Source: Clostridiales bacterium (GTDB lineage Bacteria; Bacillota; Clostridia; Christensenellales; Aristaeellaceae). Taken from it: a DNA stretch of 64,000 nucleotides. A program made the position numbers and the translations under genes. Below are positions 48,877-57,787 of the stretch, one piece after another (the stretch's first letter is position 1; each line of letters starts with the position of its first letter). The notes below the pieces were generated by a model. That model worked only from the letters and a program-made list of their open reading frames with translations. It did not search any database and had not been told where the DNA came from. The stretch spans positions 1 to 64,000 of the forward strand of contig SVGN01000005.1 in the NCBI GenBank assembly GCA_015056315.1. The letters are read 5' to 3'.

Positions 48877-49923
48877 ATGAAAGTACGCAAGAGATTGGGC
48901 AATGTTTTTACCTGCCTTGGCGGCATTACATTGTTCATCGGTCTGATCGCATATATCCTGCCCAGAACAGAAAATCGCCAGCTGAAGCTGGTGACGGAAT
49001 CCTTCCGCACGCCGACCAACAACCTGCTTTTGCAGGGCATGAACAGCGGCATGTCCGCCGCGATGGATAACTCCCTTGCGGTGCTGGTGATCGGTCTGGT
49101 GCTGGTGCTGCTGGGCATCCTGCTCATCTGCTCCGTGCGCACCGCCCCTGTAGCCAAAGTTCAGCGGAGCCGCCAGCCGGTCTATGTGCCGGTGCAGGCT
49201 GCCCCCGCTGCGGCTGCTGCCCAGGCCAACCCCTTTGCCCGTGCCCAGGCTGCCCAGCCCAACGAAAGCAACCCCTTTGTGCGCTACATCGACCCGGATG
49301 CCATCCCCAAGAGCACCACGGTGCGCGGGGCGGCACCCATTGCCGAGGAAGACCCCTTTGAAGAGCCGGACGATGCGTTCGGAACGCTGATCGACACCGA
49401 GCCCGAAGCGGAGCTGCTGCCGGTGGTCGTGCCCGGCGGAGAGCAGCAGATCGACGGGGAGTATTACTACCCCCTGCAAACGGATGAGGAGGACGTCGGG
49501 ACCGCCCAGGAAGAAGCCGACGAGATCGCTGCCGCTCCCGAAGAAGAAACCGATGCTCCTGCCGAAGAGCCGGAGGAAGCCCCCGAAGGGGAAGAAACCT
49601 TCTTCCTGCCCATGGAGGATGATGACGAGCCTGCCCCGGAAGCCGAAGCGGAGCTGCCTGCCGAGGAGGCCGAAGCGGCTGCGGATCCGGCAGACCCCGG
49701 CGAGGAAGTGCCCGAGGCTCCCGCCCCCGAGGAGCAGCAGGCTCCTCAGGTACCCCTGTACGCAGCCGCCACCGACCCGGCGCTGCGCCCTGTGATCCGA
49801 TCCACGTTCAAGAAATCGACCGATCGTCAGTCTGCAGACGGGCAGACGGATGGTGCCAAGGATGGCAAGGGCGGGCTGCAGCCTGTTTCACGCATCAAGA
49901 GCACCATCGGTCTCAAGCGTTGA
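48877..49923 (+). CDS. Two-TM protein with long acidic low-complexity tail
   Basis: 348 residues. TM helices at about 11-28 (FTCLGGITLFIGLIAYIL) and 68-88 (SLAVLVIGLVLVLLGILLIC), then an Ala/Pro linker and about 170 residues rich in Glu, Asp, Pro and Ala (EEETDAPAEEPEEAPEGEET, AEAELPAEEAEAAADPADPG), ending in a basic KSTIGLKR. The disordered tail faces the cytoplasm if both helices form a hairpin. The family is not recognised. It is divergent from the vWA-PP2C-kinase operon across 167 bp and could be its membrane partner or substrate, but only position supports this. Confidence 0.7.
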   Translation: MKVRKRLGNVFTCLGGITLFIGLIAYILPRTENRQLKLVTESFRTPTNNLLLQGMNSGMSAAMDNSLAVLVIGLVLVLLGILLICSVRTAPVAKVQRSRQPVYVPVQAAPAAAAAQANPFARAQAAQPNESNPFVRYIDPDAIPKSTTVRGAAPIAEEDPFEEPDDAFGTLIDTEPEAELLPVVVPGGEQQIDGEYYYPLQTDEEDVGTAQEEADEIAAAPEEETDAPAEEPEEAPEGEETFFLPMEDDDEPAPEAEAELPAEEAEAAADPADPGEEVPEAPAPEEQQAPQVPLYAAATDPALRPVIRSTFKKSTDRQSADGQTDGAKDGKGGLQPVSRIKSTIGLKR

Positions 49924-49930
49924 AAAACAG

Positions 49931-49958
49931 TTGACAAACGTTGATTTCGTGGTAACAT
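49931..49958 (+). promoter_or_regulatory. Promoter of the transketolase genes
   Basis: Perfect TTGACA, a 16-bp spacer and TAACAT, 38 bp before the ATG at 49997. No terminator was seen between this and the preceding gene. Confidence 0.5.
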
Positions 49959-49996
49959 AGGTTTGGTAACAATGTTTCAGAATGGAGGATTTTGCA

Positions 49997-50806
49997 ATGG
50001 ATGCTTCAATTCGTTCCACTTGCACCCAAGTGCGCCGTGATATCATCAATATGACGGCGGATGCGGGCTGCGGTCATCCCGGCGGCTCCCTGTCCATCGT
50101 AGAGGCGCTGGTCGCTCTGTACTTCGATGTTATGAACATCGATCCCCAGAACCCCAAGGCCGAAAACCGCGACCGTTTCGTGCTGTCCAAGGGTCACGCC
50201 GCTCCTGCCCTGTACGCTGTTCTGGGTGAGCGCGGCTTCTTTGGCACCGAAGAGTTCAAGCAGTTCCGCCAGCTGGACAGCATCCTGCAGGGTCACCCCG
50301 ATATGAAGCGCTGCCCCGGCGTGGATGCTTCCACCGGTTCTCTGGGCCAGGGCATCTCCATCGCCACCGGTATGGCGCTGGGTGCCAAGGCGCAGGGCAA
50401 GGATTTCCAGGTCTACACCATGATCGGCGACGGCGAGTCTCAGGAAGGTCTCGTCTGGGAAGCCTGCATGGCCGCTGCCCACTACAAGCTGGATAACCTG
50501 ACCATCCTGTTCGACCACAACGGTCTGCAGATCGACGGCTCCAACGACGAGGTCATGAGCCTTGGCGATGTGGCTGCCAAGTTTGCCGCCTTTGGTCTGG
50601 ATGTTGTGGAAGTGCCCAACGGCAACGACTACGACCAGGTTCTGGCTGCCCTCAAGCAGCCCCACAAGCCCGGCATGCCCAAGCTGATCCACCTGCACAC
50701 CACCAAGGGTAAGGGCGTCAGCTTCATGGAGAACGATGCCGGCTGGCACGGCAAGGCTCCCAATGCCGAGCAGCGCGAAAAGGCCCTGAAAGAGCTGGAG
50801 GTGTAA
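49997..50806 (+). CDS. Transketolase, N-terminal (TPP-binding) subunit
   Basis: 269 residues starting MDASIRSTCTQVRRDIINMT. The TPP-binding half of transketolase: CGHPGGSLSIVEAL, RFVLSKGHAAPALYAVL, STGSLGQGISIATGMALG and MIGDGESQEGLVWEACMAAA ... DHNGLQIDG (GDG...N motif). With the next gene it forms the two-chain transketolase common in Clostridia, for the pentose phosphate pathway. GGAGG with 8-base spacing selects the second Met of the track ORF. Very biased codons indicate strong expression. Confidence 0.94.
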   Translation: MDASIRSTCTQVRRDIINMTADAGCGHPGGSLSIVEALVALYFDVMNIDPQNPKAENRDRFVLSKGHAAPALYAVLGERGFFGTEEFKQFRQLDSILQGHPDMKRCPGVDASTGSLGQGISIATGMALGAKAQGKDFQVYTMIGDGESQEGLVWEACMAAAHYKLDNLTILFDHNGLQIDGSNDEVMSLGDVAAKFAAFGLDVVEVPNGNDYDQVLAALKQPHKPGMPKLIHLHTTKGKGVSFMENDAGWHGKAPNAEQREKALKELEV

Positions 50807-50810
50807 GATC

Positions 50811-51728
50811 ATGGAAAAGAAAGCTACCCGCGTCGCTTATGGCGAGTATATGGCCAAGCTGGGCGACACCAACGATAAGCTGGTCGTGCTGGATGCCGAC
50901 CTGGCCGGCGCTACCATGACCCAGTACTTCAAGAAGGCTCATCCCGACCGTTTCTTCGATTGCGGCATTGCCGAGGCCAACATGGTAGACCTGGCCGCCG
51001 GTATGTCCACCACCGGCCTGGTGCCCTTCTGCAGCACCTTTGCTGTGTTCGCCAGCCGCTGCCTGGATCAGATCCGCAACACTGTTTGCTACCCCAAGAT
51101 GAACGTGAAGTTCGCCTTCACCCATGCGGGCATCACCCTGGGCGAGGATGGCGGCAGCCATCAGGCCCTGGAGGATATCGCCATTATGCGTGCCCTGCCC
51201 AACATGACCGTGTTCGTACCCTGCGATGCCAACGAGACCGAGCGCTGCATCGATGCCGCTCTGGAGATCAACGGCCCCGTGTACATCCGTCTGGCCCGTC
51301 TGCCCAGCCCCATCTTCGAGATGGATATGCCCTTCATTCCCGGCAAGGTGAATGTGCTGCGCGAAGGCAAGGACGAAGTGCTGCTGTGCAGCGGCGTTAT
51401 GGTCAGCGAGTGCATGGCCGCCGCCGAGCTGCTGGCTGCTCAGGGCAAGGATGTCTGCGTTGTCAACTGCCACACCATCAAGCCCTTCGACGTGGAAGGC
51501 GTGCAGGAGCTGGCCAAGGCCCACAAGCACATCTACACCGTTGAGGAGCACAACGTGATCGGCGGTCTGGGCGATGCTGCTGCCGCTGCTCTGGTGAACA
51601 TGGACGGCGTAAAGCTGACCAAGCTGGGCATGCAGGATGTGTTCGGCGAGAGCGGCAAGCCTGCCGACCTGCTGCGCAAGTACAAGCTGGATGCTCAGGG
51701 TATCGCCGATACCGTTCTGGGCAAGTAA
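50811..51728 (+). CDS. Transketolase, C-terminal (pyrimidine-binding) subunit
   Basis: 305 residues. VVLDADLAGATMTQYFKKAH, RFFDCGIAEANMVDLAAGMS (Glu that activates TPP), TFAVFASRCLDQIRN and GEDGGSHQALEDIAIMRALP match the second half of transketolase, followed by the C-terminal domain (EVLLCSGVMVSECMAAAELL). It starts 4 nt after the first subunit's stop with GGAGGTG as ribosome site. The enzyme moves two-carbon units between sugar phosphates in the cytoplasm. A terminator follows. Confidence 0.94.
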   Translation: MEKKATRVAYGEYMAKLGDTNDKLVVLDADLAGATMTQYFKKAHPDRFFDCGIAEANMVDLAAGMSTTGLVPFCSTFAVFASRCLDQIRNTVCYPKMNVKFAFTHAGITLGEDGGSHQALEDIAIMRALPNMTVFVPCDANETERCIDAALEINGPVYIRLARLPSPIFEMDMPFIPGKVNVLREGKDEVLLCSGVMVSECMAAAELLAAQGKDVCVVNCHTIKPFDVEGVQELAKAHKHIYTVEEHNVIGGLGDAAAAALVNMDGVKLTKLGMQDVFGESGKPADLLRKYKLDAQGIADTVLGK

Positions 51729-51740
51729 GCTGCCAATAAG

Positions 51741-51776
51741 CAAAAGCCGCGGAGACAATGTGCTCCGCGGCTTTTG
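51741..51776 (+). terminator. Intrinsic terminator of the transketolase operon
   Basis: CAAAAGCCGCGGAG-acaatgtg-CTCCGCGGCTTTTG, a perfect 14-bp stem, 12 nt after the stop. Confidence 0.8.
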
Positions 51777-51810
51777 CCATTTCTCCGGCTGTATCGGAGC
51801 CGGTCATATA

Positions 51811-51845
51811 AAGCCCCGCTTTTCACAGTGAAGCGGGGCTTTTCG
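51811..51845. terminator. Terminator of the SH3 protein gene (bidirectional)
   Basis: AAGCCCCGCTT-ttcacagtg-AAGCGGGGCTTTT. It lies 5 bp beyond the stop codon of the minus-strand SH3 protein gene and forms a second terminator for the transketolase operon. Confidence 0.7.
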
Positions 51846-51850
51846 TATGC

Positions 51851-54691
51851 TCATTGATGGATGATGCCGATCTCCGGGCTGTCCAGCCAGGTGAGGCCAT
51901 CGCCTACGGCATAGAGGAAGAAGGTGGTCTTATCCGGCTTCTGGGAGAAGGTGTAGCGGGTCTTGGAGCAATCCACCCATTGCTCACCCACCTGCCGGAA
52001 GCGGTAGCCGGTGGCGTTTGGTACCTCATCCCAAACAGCGACCCACTTGCCCTTGCTCTGCTCGATGCGGAAGCCGGTGGGCGCAGGCAGCCGCTCAGGG
52101 GCGGTCTCGCCCTCGGCGGCATAGCTGAGCTGGGTGGTAGCACTGTCGGTATAGGCGGTGCCATCGCCAAGGGCGTAGACATGATAGATGCCGTTGGCAG
52201 GCGCGGTGGCAAACACGAAGGAGGGCCTTGTGCAGGCGTACCAGTTGCCCAGGCTGTCGCCCAGGCGGTAGCCGACAGCGTTGGGCGTACGGCTCCAGGA
52301 GGCCTTCCATGTACCGTTTTCCTCGTAGATGCGGAAGTCTGTGGGTGCCTTCAGCTTCTCTGCGGGCTGGGTATAGGTGCAGGTGGCGGCAGGGCTGTCG
52401 GTATGGTCGGTACCATCGCCCAAAGCGACTACCTGATAGACCTCGCCCGGCTCCGGCGGCTGTGCCAGCGTAAAGGTGACCGCATCCGCTGCCACGTTTG
52501 CCGCTGCTTCGCCCACCTTGCCCACCGAATAACCCATGGCACCGGTGACGGGCTGCCAGCAAAGCAGCCAGCTTTCTCCCTCCTGCCGCAGGCTCACACC
52601 GGCAGGGGCAGCCAGCGGGGCAGGAGAGGGCAGGGTAAAGACATAATCGGCGATGTCGCTGTCGGCACAGGCTTCGCCATCGCCCACCGCTACCACCTGA
52701 TAGCTGCCGCTTGTGGGAATGCCCTCGGGGGCGTAGCTGTTTTCGCTCAGGTCGATCCAGCTGCCGCCGGGCATACGGAGGCGGTAGCCCACGGCATTCT
52801 CCACCGCAGACCAGCGAATGATCCATGCTCCGTCCTCTTTGGCAATGCCGGTGATGGTGGGCTTGGGCAGCCCGGCGAGGCCATCGGAGGCGGTGGCCGG
52901 GTAGCTGAGGGTAACCACGGCGGTATCGCCGCCGGTGCCAATGGTGCAGCTGGCGCCGTTGGTGCCGGGAGCGGTAAAGTAGCTGGGGCTGAGGCCGGTA
53001 AAGGTATGGTTGGGCTTGGCACTCAGGCTGATGACGGCGGTATAGGCGGTGCTGGGCGCAAAGATGCCCTCGGCGGGTTCGGGTGTCCAGGTGACGGTGC
53101 CGGTGTATTGCTCGGTGGGGGTGATCGAGGCGGTCGCCTTTGCCCCCGCAACCGGAGCAGGCACGTCTTCGATCAGGGGCAGGGAGACCTGTGCCTTCTG
53201 CACGGTCAGCCGCAGCTCCTTTTCAGCAGAGCCGAGACTGCTGCTCACCTGCACGGTAAAGGCTTTGGTACCGCATTCGGCGGGCGTGCCGGTGATGGTA
53301 CCCGCCTGATCCATTGAAAGGCCAACGGGCAGAGACCCCTTGATGAGGCTCCATTGCAGCTGCCCGCCGCCGGATGCCTGCAGCCGGGCGTTGTAGCTTT
53401 GCTGAAAGCTGCCGCCGGGCAGGGTCTCGGTGGAGATCTGCGGGGCCTGTGCCGCACTGACCGGCTGGGTGGAAAGGGTATGTTTGCCGCTGTAGGGGTG
53501 CTTGCCCTCTGCCGTGAGCACAAGGGTCTGACCCACATCCGCCTCAGTGACGGTATAGATGGCGGCATCGCTGACGGTTTCGCCGTTGATGCTCCAGTGA
53601 TAGGTAACGGTGGCATCCTCAGGCGTGGTGACGGGCTTCAGCACATCGCCCACGTAGGGGCTGAGGGTGTTGAGGGTGAGGGCCTCCAACGCACCGGTTC
53701 TGACCACCGGCTGGGTAGGCTCGCCGGTGGCGATGCCCTTATAGCGGCCGCTGCCGGTAATGCGCAGACGGATCTGCGCCCCCACATCCGCTTCGGTGAC
53801 CAGATAGGCAGCGGAGGTGCCCTTTACGGTCTCCTTACCATCGGAGGTCTTGACCAGCCACTCGTAGGTTACGGTAGCCGTAGCCGGGGTGATGCTCTGC
53901 ACCGCCAGCACATTGCCCAGCACCGGTCTTTGGTTGTTGATGGTAACGCCTGTTACGGTATAGTGATCGTTGTAGAGCAGAAAGCCGTTCATCATATAGC
54001 CGCGGCGGCTGCCCACCTGTACGTAATCCCACCCGGCACCCTGGGTGATCAGCTTTACCTCGGTGCCCACCCCGTAGAGACCGATGTTTTCGTGCTCGGT
54101 GCCGGGGCCGGTGCGCAGGCGAACGCCGTAGCCGTTGCCCGTCCAGATGGTGGCATCGCCCAGATAGCTCTCGGGTGTACCGGTATCGATGCCCTCCAGC
54201 GGGGAGAGAAAGTGGCTCATCAGATAGCCGGTGTGGCTGTTGACGGATACCTTTGACCAGTAGATGCCGCTTTCCAGCACGGTGACCGGGCTGCCCACCG
54301 GCAGCAGCTCCAGCATACGGTATTGTGTGCCGGGGCCGGTGCGCAGGCGCACACCGTTGCCGTTGCTGCTGACCACCGTGGCCGGGATGCCCTCGGCGGC
54401 GGGCAGCTCATTTTCTGCTTGTATGCTTCCGCCGGGGGTGGCAGAGACCAGATAATCCCGGTGCATGTAGCCGCTGTTGCCATCGCTCAGGCGCACGTGG
54501 TACCACTCGCCGGAAGCCCCCAGCACCTCCACTTTGGTGCCGGTATAGTAGCTGGCGACGGTTTGGGAATCGTATGCCGGTTGGCTGCGCAGCCGCAGCC
54601 AGCCCCCTGTGATCGTAGCATATTCAGCCGCTGTGGCTGTTTGAGACAGCAGCAGCGCAAGAGCCAGAAATGCCGCTGACCATCGCTTCAT
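51851..54691 (-). CDS. Secreted multidomain protein: three SH3b domains, Ig-like domains, four FN3-like repeats
   Basis: 946 residues starting MKRWSAAFLALALLLSQTAT, a signal peptide cut near TAA/EYAT. Three SH3b domains at about 22-80, 98-160 and 172-232; the latter two share NGxGVRLRTGPGTxxxxL, suggesting cell-wall binding. The middle has Ig-like or Big-type segments (TVTYHWSINGETVSDAAIYT, GTKAFTVQVSSSLGSAEKEL). The last 340 residues contain four repeats of about 85 aa with GYRLR/GYRLG and Y(Q/H)V.ALGDGT..TDS cores, fibronectin-III-like. No catalytic domain or sortase motif is seen. GGAAGGAGAGACCC selects this start over the 1135-aa track ORF. Probably a surface adhesin or scaffold. Confidence 0.82.
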   Translation of the reverse strand: MKRWSAAFLALALLLSQTATAAEYATITGGWLRLRSQPAYDSQTVASYYTGTKVEVLGASGEWYHVRLSDGNSGYMHRDYLVSATPGGSIQAENELPAAEGIPATVVSSNGNGVRLRTGPGTQYRMLELLPVGSPVTVLESGIYWSKVSVNSHTGYLMSHFLSPLEGIDTGTPESYLGDATIWTGNGYGVRLRTGPGTEHENIGLYGVGTEVKLITQGAGWDYVQVGSRRGYMMNGFLLYNDHYTVTGVTINNQRPVLGNVLAVQSITPATATVTYEWLVKTSDGKETVKGTSAAYLVTEADVGAQIRLRITGSGRYKGIATGEPTQPVVRTGALEALTLNTLSPYVGDVLKPVTTPEDATVTYHWSINGETVSDAAIYTVTEADVGQTLVLTAEGKHPYSGKHTLSTQPVSAAQAPQISTETLPGGSFQQSYNARLQASGGGQLQWSLIKGSLPVGLSMDQAGTITGTPAECGTKAFTVQVSSSLGSAEKELRLTVQKAQVSLPLIEDVPAPVAGAKATASITPTEQYTGTVTWTPEPAEGIFAPSTAYTAVISLSAKPNHTFTGLSPSYFTAPGTNGASCTIGTGGDTAVVTLSYPATASDGLAGLPKPTITGIAKEDGAWIIRWSAVENAVGYRLRMPGGSWIDLSENSYAPEGIPTSGSYQVVAVGDGEACADSDIADYVFTLPSPAPLAAPAGVSLRQEGESWLLCWQPVTGAMGYSVGKVGEAAANVAADAVTFTLAQPPEPGEVYQVVALGDGTDHTDSPAATCTYTQPAEKLKAPTDFRIYEENGTWKASWSRTPNAVGYRLGDSLGNWYACTRPSFVFATAPANGIYHVYALGDGTAYTDSATTQLSYAAEGETAPERLPAPTGFRIEQSKGKWVAVWDEVPNATGYRFRQVGEQWVDCSKTRYTFSQKPDKTTFFLYAVGDGLTWLDSPEIGIIHQ

Positions 54692-54900
54692 ATGGGTCTC
54701 TCCTTCCGTGTGGCTTCTGTACCGGCGGTATGTACACCAAACAAACGCTTCGGATGGGCATATTTCTTCCCCTGGGCGGGCTTTGGGCGTACATTTTACC
54801 TTTGCTGTCTGCGGGCAGCTGCCTGCAAACGGCAAAGTGTTGTGCAACAAATGCTTTTCTACCCTTATCCTACCACAAACCGGATGCCTTGTACAGCGGC

Positions 54901-54937
54901 AAAAGCAAAGCCCCGGCGGTGCTGTCACCGTCGGGGC
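54901..54937 (-). terminator. Terminator of the ATP-grasp gene
   Basis: On the minus strand GCCCCGACGGTG-acag-CACCGCCGGGGC then TTTGCTTTTGCC, 17 nt after the stop. Confidence 0.75.
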
Positions 54938-54954
54938 AGGGTATTCACGTGGGA

Positions 54955-56124
54955 TCATTCGCACCAGAGTGCATCCGTGTAGAAGGCGTCCATGCGATCC
55001 CGGTCTTCGAAAAGCCCGATATAGCGGCTGCTTTCGTCGCTTTCTGCCAGCTTGAGCTGGTTGGCGTACTTGGTGCACAGCCTGTCGTGGCCAATCAGGA
55101 AGCGGCGGCCGGCTTTGCGGCCAACAAAAGCGCAGTAGGCGGGCTTCCCCGGCTGTACCGCCGCCATGCTGCCGCAGATCATGTCTGCCCAGATGGCATA
55201 TACATCCACGGAGGCAGCGTAGTTCATCATATCCAGCGCGTGGCCGCCGCAGGGGCACATGCCTACCTCCAGCGCCACGATCTGGCCCTCGCTGCCCAGA
55301 CCGGGGTGATCCTGCGTGAGGCGGAAAAACTCGAAGTGTACGAAACGGCTCCGGACGTCGAAACTCCTGGCAACGGCGCGCCCGGCCTCCCGTACATCCT
55401 GCCGGAGCTGATCCACCACGTAGTAGATGGCGTTATCGTTGTTGGAGACGATATCCATAATGGACATGGGCGTTACCATGCCCGTTTCGTACAGCGGCTC
55501 GCCAAACTCGTCCAGAATGGCGTCGTAGGAGTTGACCTCGCCCCGGACGAACTCCTCCATCAGCCAGGGGGTATCCGGGTCGCAGCGGCTGAGGAAGGCC
55601 TCCAGCTCCGCATCGTTCTTGATCTTGCAGGCATCGGTGATGCCGTGGCCGTTATCCGGCTTGATGACCAGCGGGTAATCCACCTCATGGGCAAAGGCGA
55701 GGCAGCTCTTCAGGTCATCCACCGGGCGGCAGCGGGGCACCGGGATCCCCGCACGCTGGTAATAGGCTTTCATGAGCGATTTTCTGCGGATCGGCGGCAT
55801 ATCTGCGGAGGAAAAACCGCTCTCGATGCCAAAGGCGGTGCGCAGCTTCGCATCCTGCTCCAGCCAGTATTCGTTGTTGCTCTCCAGCCAGTCCAACGGG
55901 CCGTAGGCGGCTACAAAGCCCGCAACAGCCTTGTATACCGCTTCGTAGCTGTGCAGGGTGGATACCTGTACGTAGTCGTCCAGGCTCTGCTGAAGCTCCG
56001 GGCGCAGGCTCTCCCGGGCTGCATCGCCGATGCCCAGCACCCTGAGGCCGCGCTGTTTCAGCGCCCGGCAGAACTGCCAGTAGTTATCCGGATAGTTGGG
56101 GGAAATAAACACAAAGTTTTTCAT
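54955..56124 (-). CDS. ATP-grasp family carboxylate-amine ligase
   Basis: 389 residues. Pre-ATP-grasp domain MKNFVFISPNYPDNYWQFCR, then the ATP-grasp core: KSLMKAYYQRAGIPVPRCRP, YPLVIKPDNGHGITDACKIK (ATP Lys and loop), DTPWLMEEFVRGEVNSYDAI, and FVHFEFFRLTQDHPGLGSEG ... VALEVGMCPCGGHALDMMNY (Mg ligands, E..N-type modified). Such ligases join a carboxylate to an amine using ATP, for peptides or amino acid conjugates. GAAGGAGATGAAGTGTTGAT precedes the ATG. It has its own promoter and terminator. The substrate is unknown. Confidence 0.85.
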   Translation of the reverse strand: MKNFVFISPNYPDNYWQFCRALKQRGLRVLGIGDAARESLRPELQQSLDDYVQVSTLHSYEAVYKAVAGFVAAYGPLDWLESNNEYWLEQDAKLRTAFGIESGFSSADMPPIRRKSLMKAYYQRAGIPVPRCRPVDDLKSCLAFAHEVDYPLVIKPDNGHGITDACKIKNDAELEAFLSRCDPDTPWLMEEFVRGEVNSYDAILDEFGEPLYETGMVTPMSIMDIVSNNDNAIYYVVDQLRQDVREAGRAVARSFDVRSRFVHFEFFRLTQDHPGLGSEGQIVALEVGMCPCGGHALDMMNYAASVDVYAIWADMICGSMAAVQPGKPAYCAFVGRKAGRRFLIGHDRLCTKYANQLKLAESDESSRYIGLFEDRDRMDAFYTDALWCE

Positions 56125-56184
56125 ATCAACACTTCATCTCCTTCCGTTGATACTCGAAAACCGTATGGGTCTCCGCCCACCATC

Positions 56185-56213
56185 ATTATCCAACAATCCC
56201 CAGCCGGGCACAA
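56185..56213 (-). promoter_or_regulatory. Promoter of the ATP-grasp gene
   Basis: On the minus strand TTGTGC, a 17-bp spacer and GATAAT (5 of 6), 61 bp before the ATG. The rest of the gap up to 56301 shows no feature. Confidence 0.5.
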
Positions 56214-56301
56214 TCGCCATTCAGGTCATTGTTTGAACAAAGGGGACAAATAAAAAACAGACGGTTTTTGTCGGAAATGCGCATGGAGCCACTGCTCCCG
56301 C

Positions 56302-56341
56302 CATGAAAAACGAGCCTCCGGTCGGTGCCGGAGGCTCGTTT
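56302..56341 (-). terminator. Terminator of the GH20/G1P-dehydrogenase operon
   Basis: On the minus strand AACGAGCCTCCGG-caccga-CCGGAGGCTCGTT followed by TTTC, 69 nt after the stop of the dehydrogenase gene. Confidence 0.75.
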
Positions 56342-56409
56342 GCAGATAGGGTCGTGTGAACAGGTCGCGCTGCTTTGCGCAGGCGTGCAAGCGGGCTGTG
56401 AGCGGAAGG

Positions 56410-57759
56410 CTACGCCCGCATGAGCCGGTCGGCATAGCTTTCCAGAAGTCCCAGATCCCACAGGAGGGAGCCGGTCAGGTATTTATCCCGGGTGTTGCGG
56501 GCTGTGACCAGCGCATCGGCTACATCCTGCGCCGATTGGCCGATCTCCTGCGCCCGGGTGGGCATGCCCGCCTGCTGCATCAGCGAAAGGATGCTGGCCG
56601 CATCCGGCAGAGCCTCCATGGCCTGCAGGATCTGCGGCCATTGCGCCGGGATGCGGCTGAGCCGCTCTTTGTGCGCCCCTGGGTCGTTGTGGTGCCAGAG
56701 GGTGTATTCGTTATGGATCAGCAGTTGGGCGGCCTCGCCGTAGATCCGGCGCATTTCCGCCTCCCACCGGGCAGGGGTGAGGGCTGCGACGGTGGCCGCT
56801 GCCGCCTTGGGGTCGGGCGTGTGCTGCCGGAGCCACCCGTACAGCCGCAGACACAAAAGCGTGCCCACCCCCACCTGGATGCCGTGCAGCTCGCCGGGCT
56901 GGCCCCGGCTCAGCGCAAGCATCTCCCATACATGAGAGAAGTAATGCTCCTGCCCGGAGGCGGGACGGGAGACGCCCGCAAAGGCGATGGCGATGCCGGA
57001 GAGGATCAGCCCCTCGGCAATGGTGCCGATCACCTCGGGATCCCGCTCCATCAGGCGGGGTGCGGCAGCCATGATGCGGTCAAGGGTAGCCCGCATCAGC
57101 GCGGCGACCTCCTGGCAATAGTACTCCCCGGTAACAAGGTGAGCGATGCGCCACTCGCACAGCGCCACATGCTTGGCCAGCATATCGCCCAGACCTGCCC
57201 ACAGCATACGCTCCGGCGCATCCTTCATGATCATCGTATCGGCGATGATGGCAGCGGGGCAGCTGCTGTACAGCGTGGTCTTGACCCGGCCCACCAGCAT
57301 GGAGGCGCAGCTGGAGGCATAACCGTCCATGGAGGGGGCGGTGCCCACGATCACCTGGGGCCTGCCCGCTGCGTGGGCGAATACCTTGCAGCAATCGTTG
57401 ATCACGCCGGAGCCCAGCGCCAGCACTGCATCGCAGCTGGGGTCGAAGTGCATGCAGATCTCGCCCACGGTGTGCTCATCCGGCTCCGGGTGCTCCGAGG
57501 CAAGGCAGTAAAAGCCATAGGGGAGGGAGGCATTCTCCAGTACGTTGCGTACCTGCTCCCACCCGGCGCGGCAGGTGTTGGGATCGCAGACCACAAAGGG
57601 CTTTTGGCAGCCTATGGTGCGCAGAGCCTCCGGCAGTGCCTCCACCGCATTTCTGCCTACCCGCACAAAGCGCAGCGGCACCTGATGCAGCCGCCCGCAG
57701 GCGCAGGGATGGGCGGTGGAGATCAGCTCCTGAAGGGTCATATGGGCCAGATGGGGCAT
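56410..57759 (-). CDS. Glycerol-1-phosphate dehydrogenase-like (AraM/EgsA family)
   Basis: 449 residues. Iron-type alcohol dehydrogenase fold: CDAVLALGSGVINDCCKVFA (NAD site), VIVGTAPSMDGYASSCASML, then metal ligands in WAGLGDMLAKHVALCEW and SGQEHYFSHVWEM, and GELHGIQVGVGTLL. GTAPSMDGY is the glycerol-1-phosphate dehydrogenase signature, as in B. subtilis AraM, which makes G1P from DHAP. GGAGGGAGACCCC precedes the ATG. It lies 28 nt after the GH20 gene in the same operon, so it may act on a different sugar-derived ketone phosphate. The exact substrate is not certain. Confidence 0.85.
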   Translation of the reverse strand: MPHLAHMTLQELISTAHPCACGRLHQVPLRFVRVGRNAVEALPEALRTIGCQKPFVVCDPNTCRAGWEQVRNVLENASLPYGFYCLASEHPEPDEHTVGEICMHFDPSCDAVLALGSGVINDCCKVFAHAAGRPQVIVGTAPSMDGYASSCASMLVGRVKTTLYSSCPAAIIADTMIMKDAPERMLWAGLGDMLAKHVALCEWRIAHLVTGEYYCQEVAALMRATLDRIMAAAPRLMERDPEVIGTIAEGLILSGIAIAFAGVSRPASGQEHYFSHVWEMLALSRGQPGELHGIQVGVGTLLCLRLYGWLRQHTPDPKAAAATVAALTPARWEAEMRRIYGEAAQLLIHNEYTLWHHNDPGAHKERLSRIPAQWPQILQAMEALPDAASILSLMQQAGMPTRAQEIGQSAQDVADALVTARNTRDKYLTGSLLWDLGLLESYADRLMRA

Positions 57760-57787
57760 GGGGTCTCCCTCCTGTTTGGGTGAAAAG

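Noticed and set aside
54692-55258. N-terminal extension of the 1135-aa SH3 ORF
   Set aside because: It reads into the 3' end of the ATP-grasp gene and its terminator in another frame. The signal peptide and ribosome site place the start at 54691.
56186-56461. 91-aa minus-strand ORF ending FFICPLCSNNDLNGDCARLGIVG
   Set aside because: The last 33 residues look vaguely zinc-ribbon-like, but the ORF crosses the terminator at 56302-56341 and overlaps the dehydrogenase gene end. Not supported as a gene.
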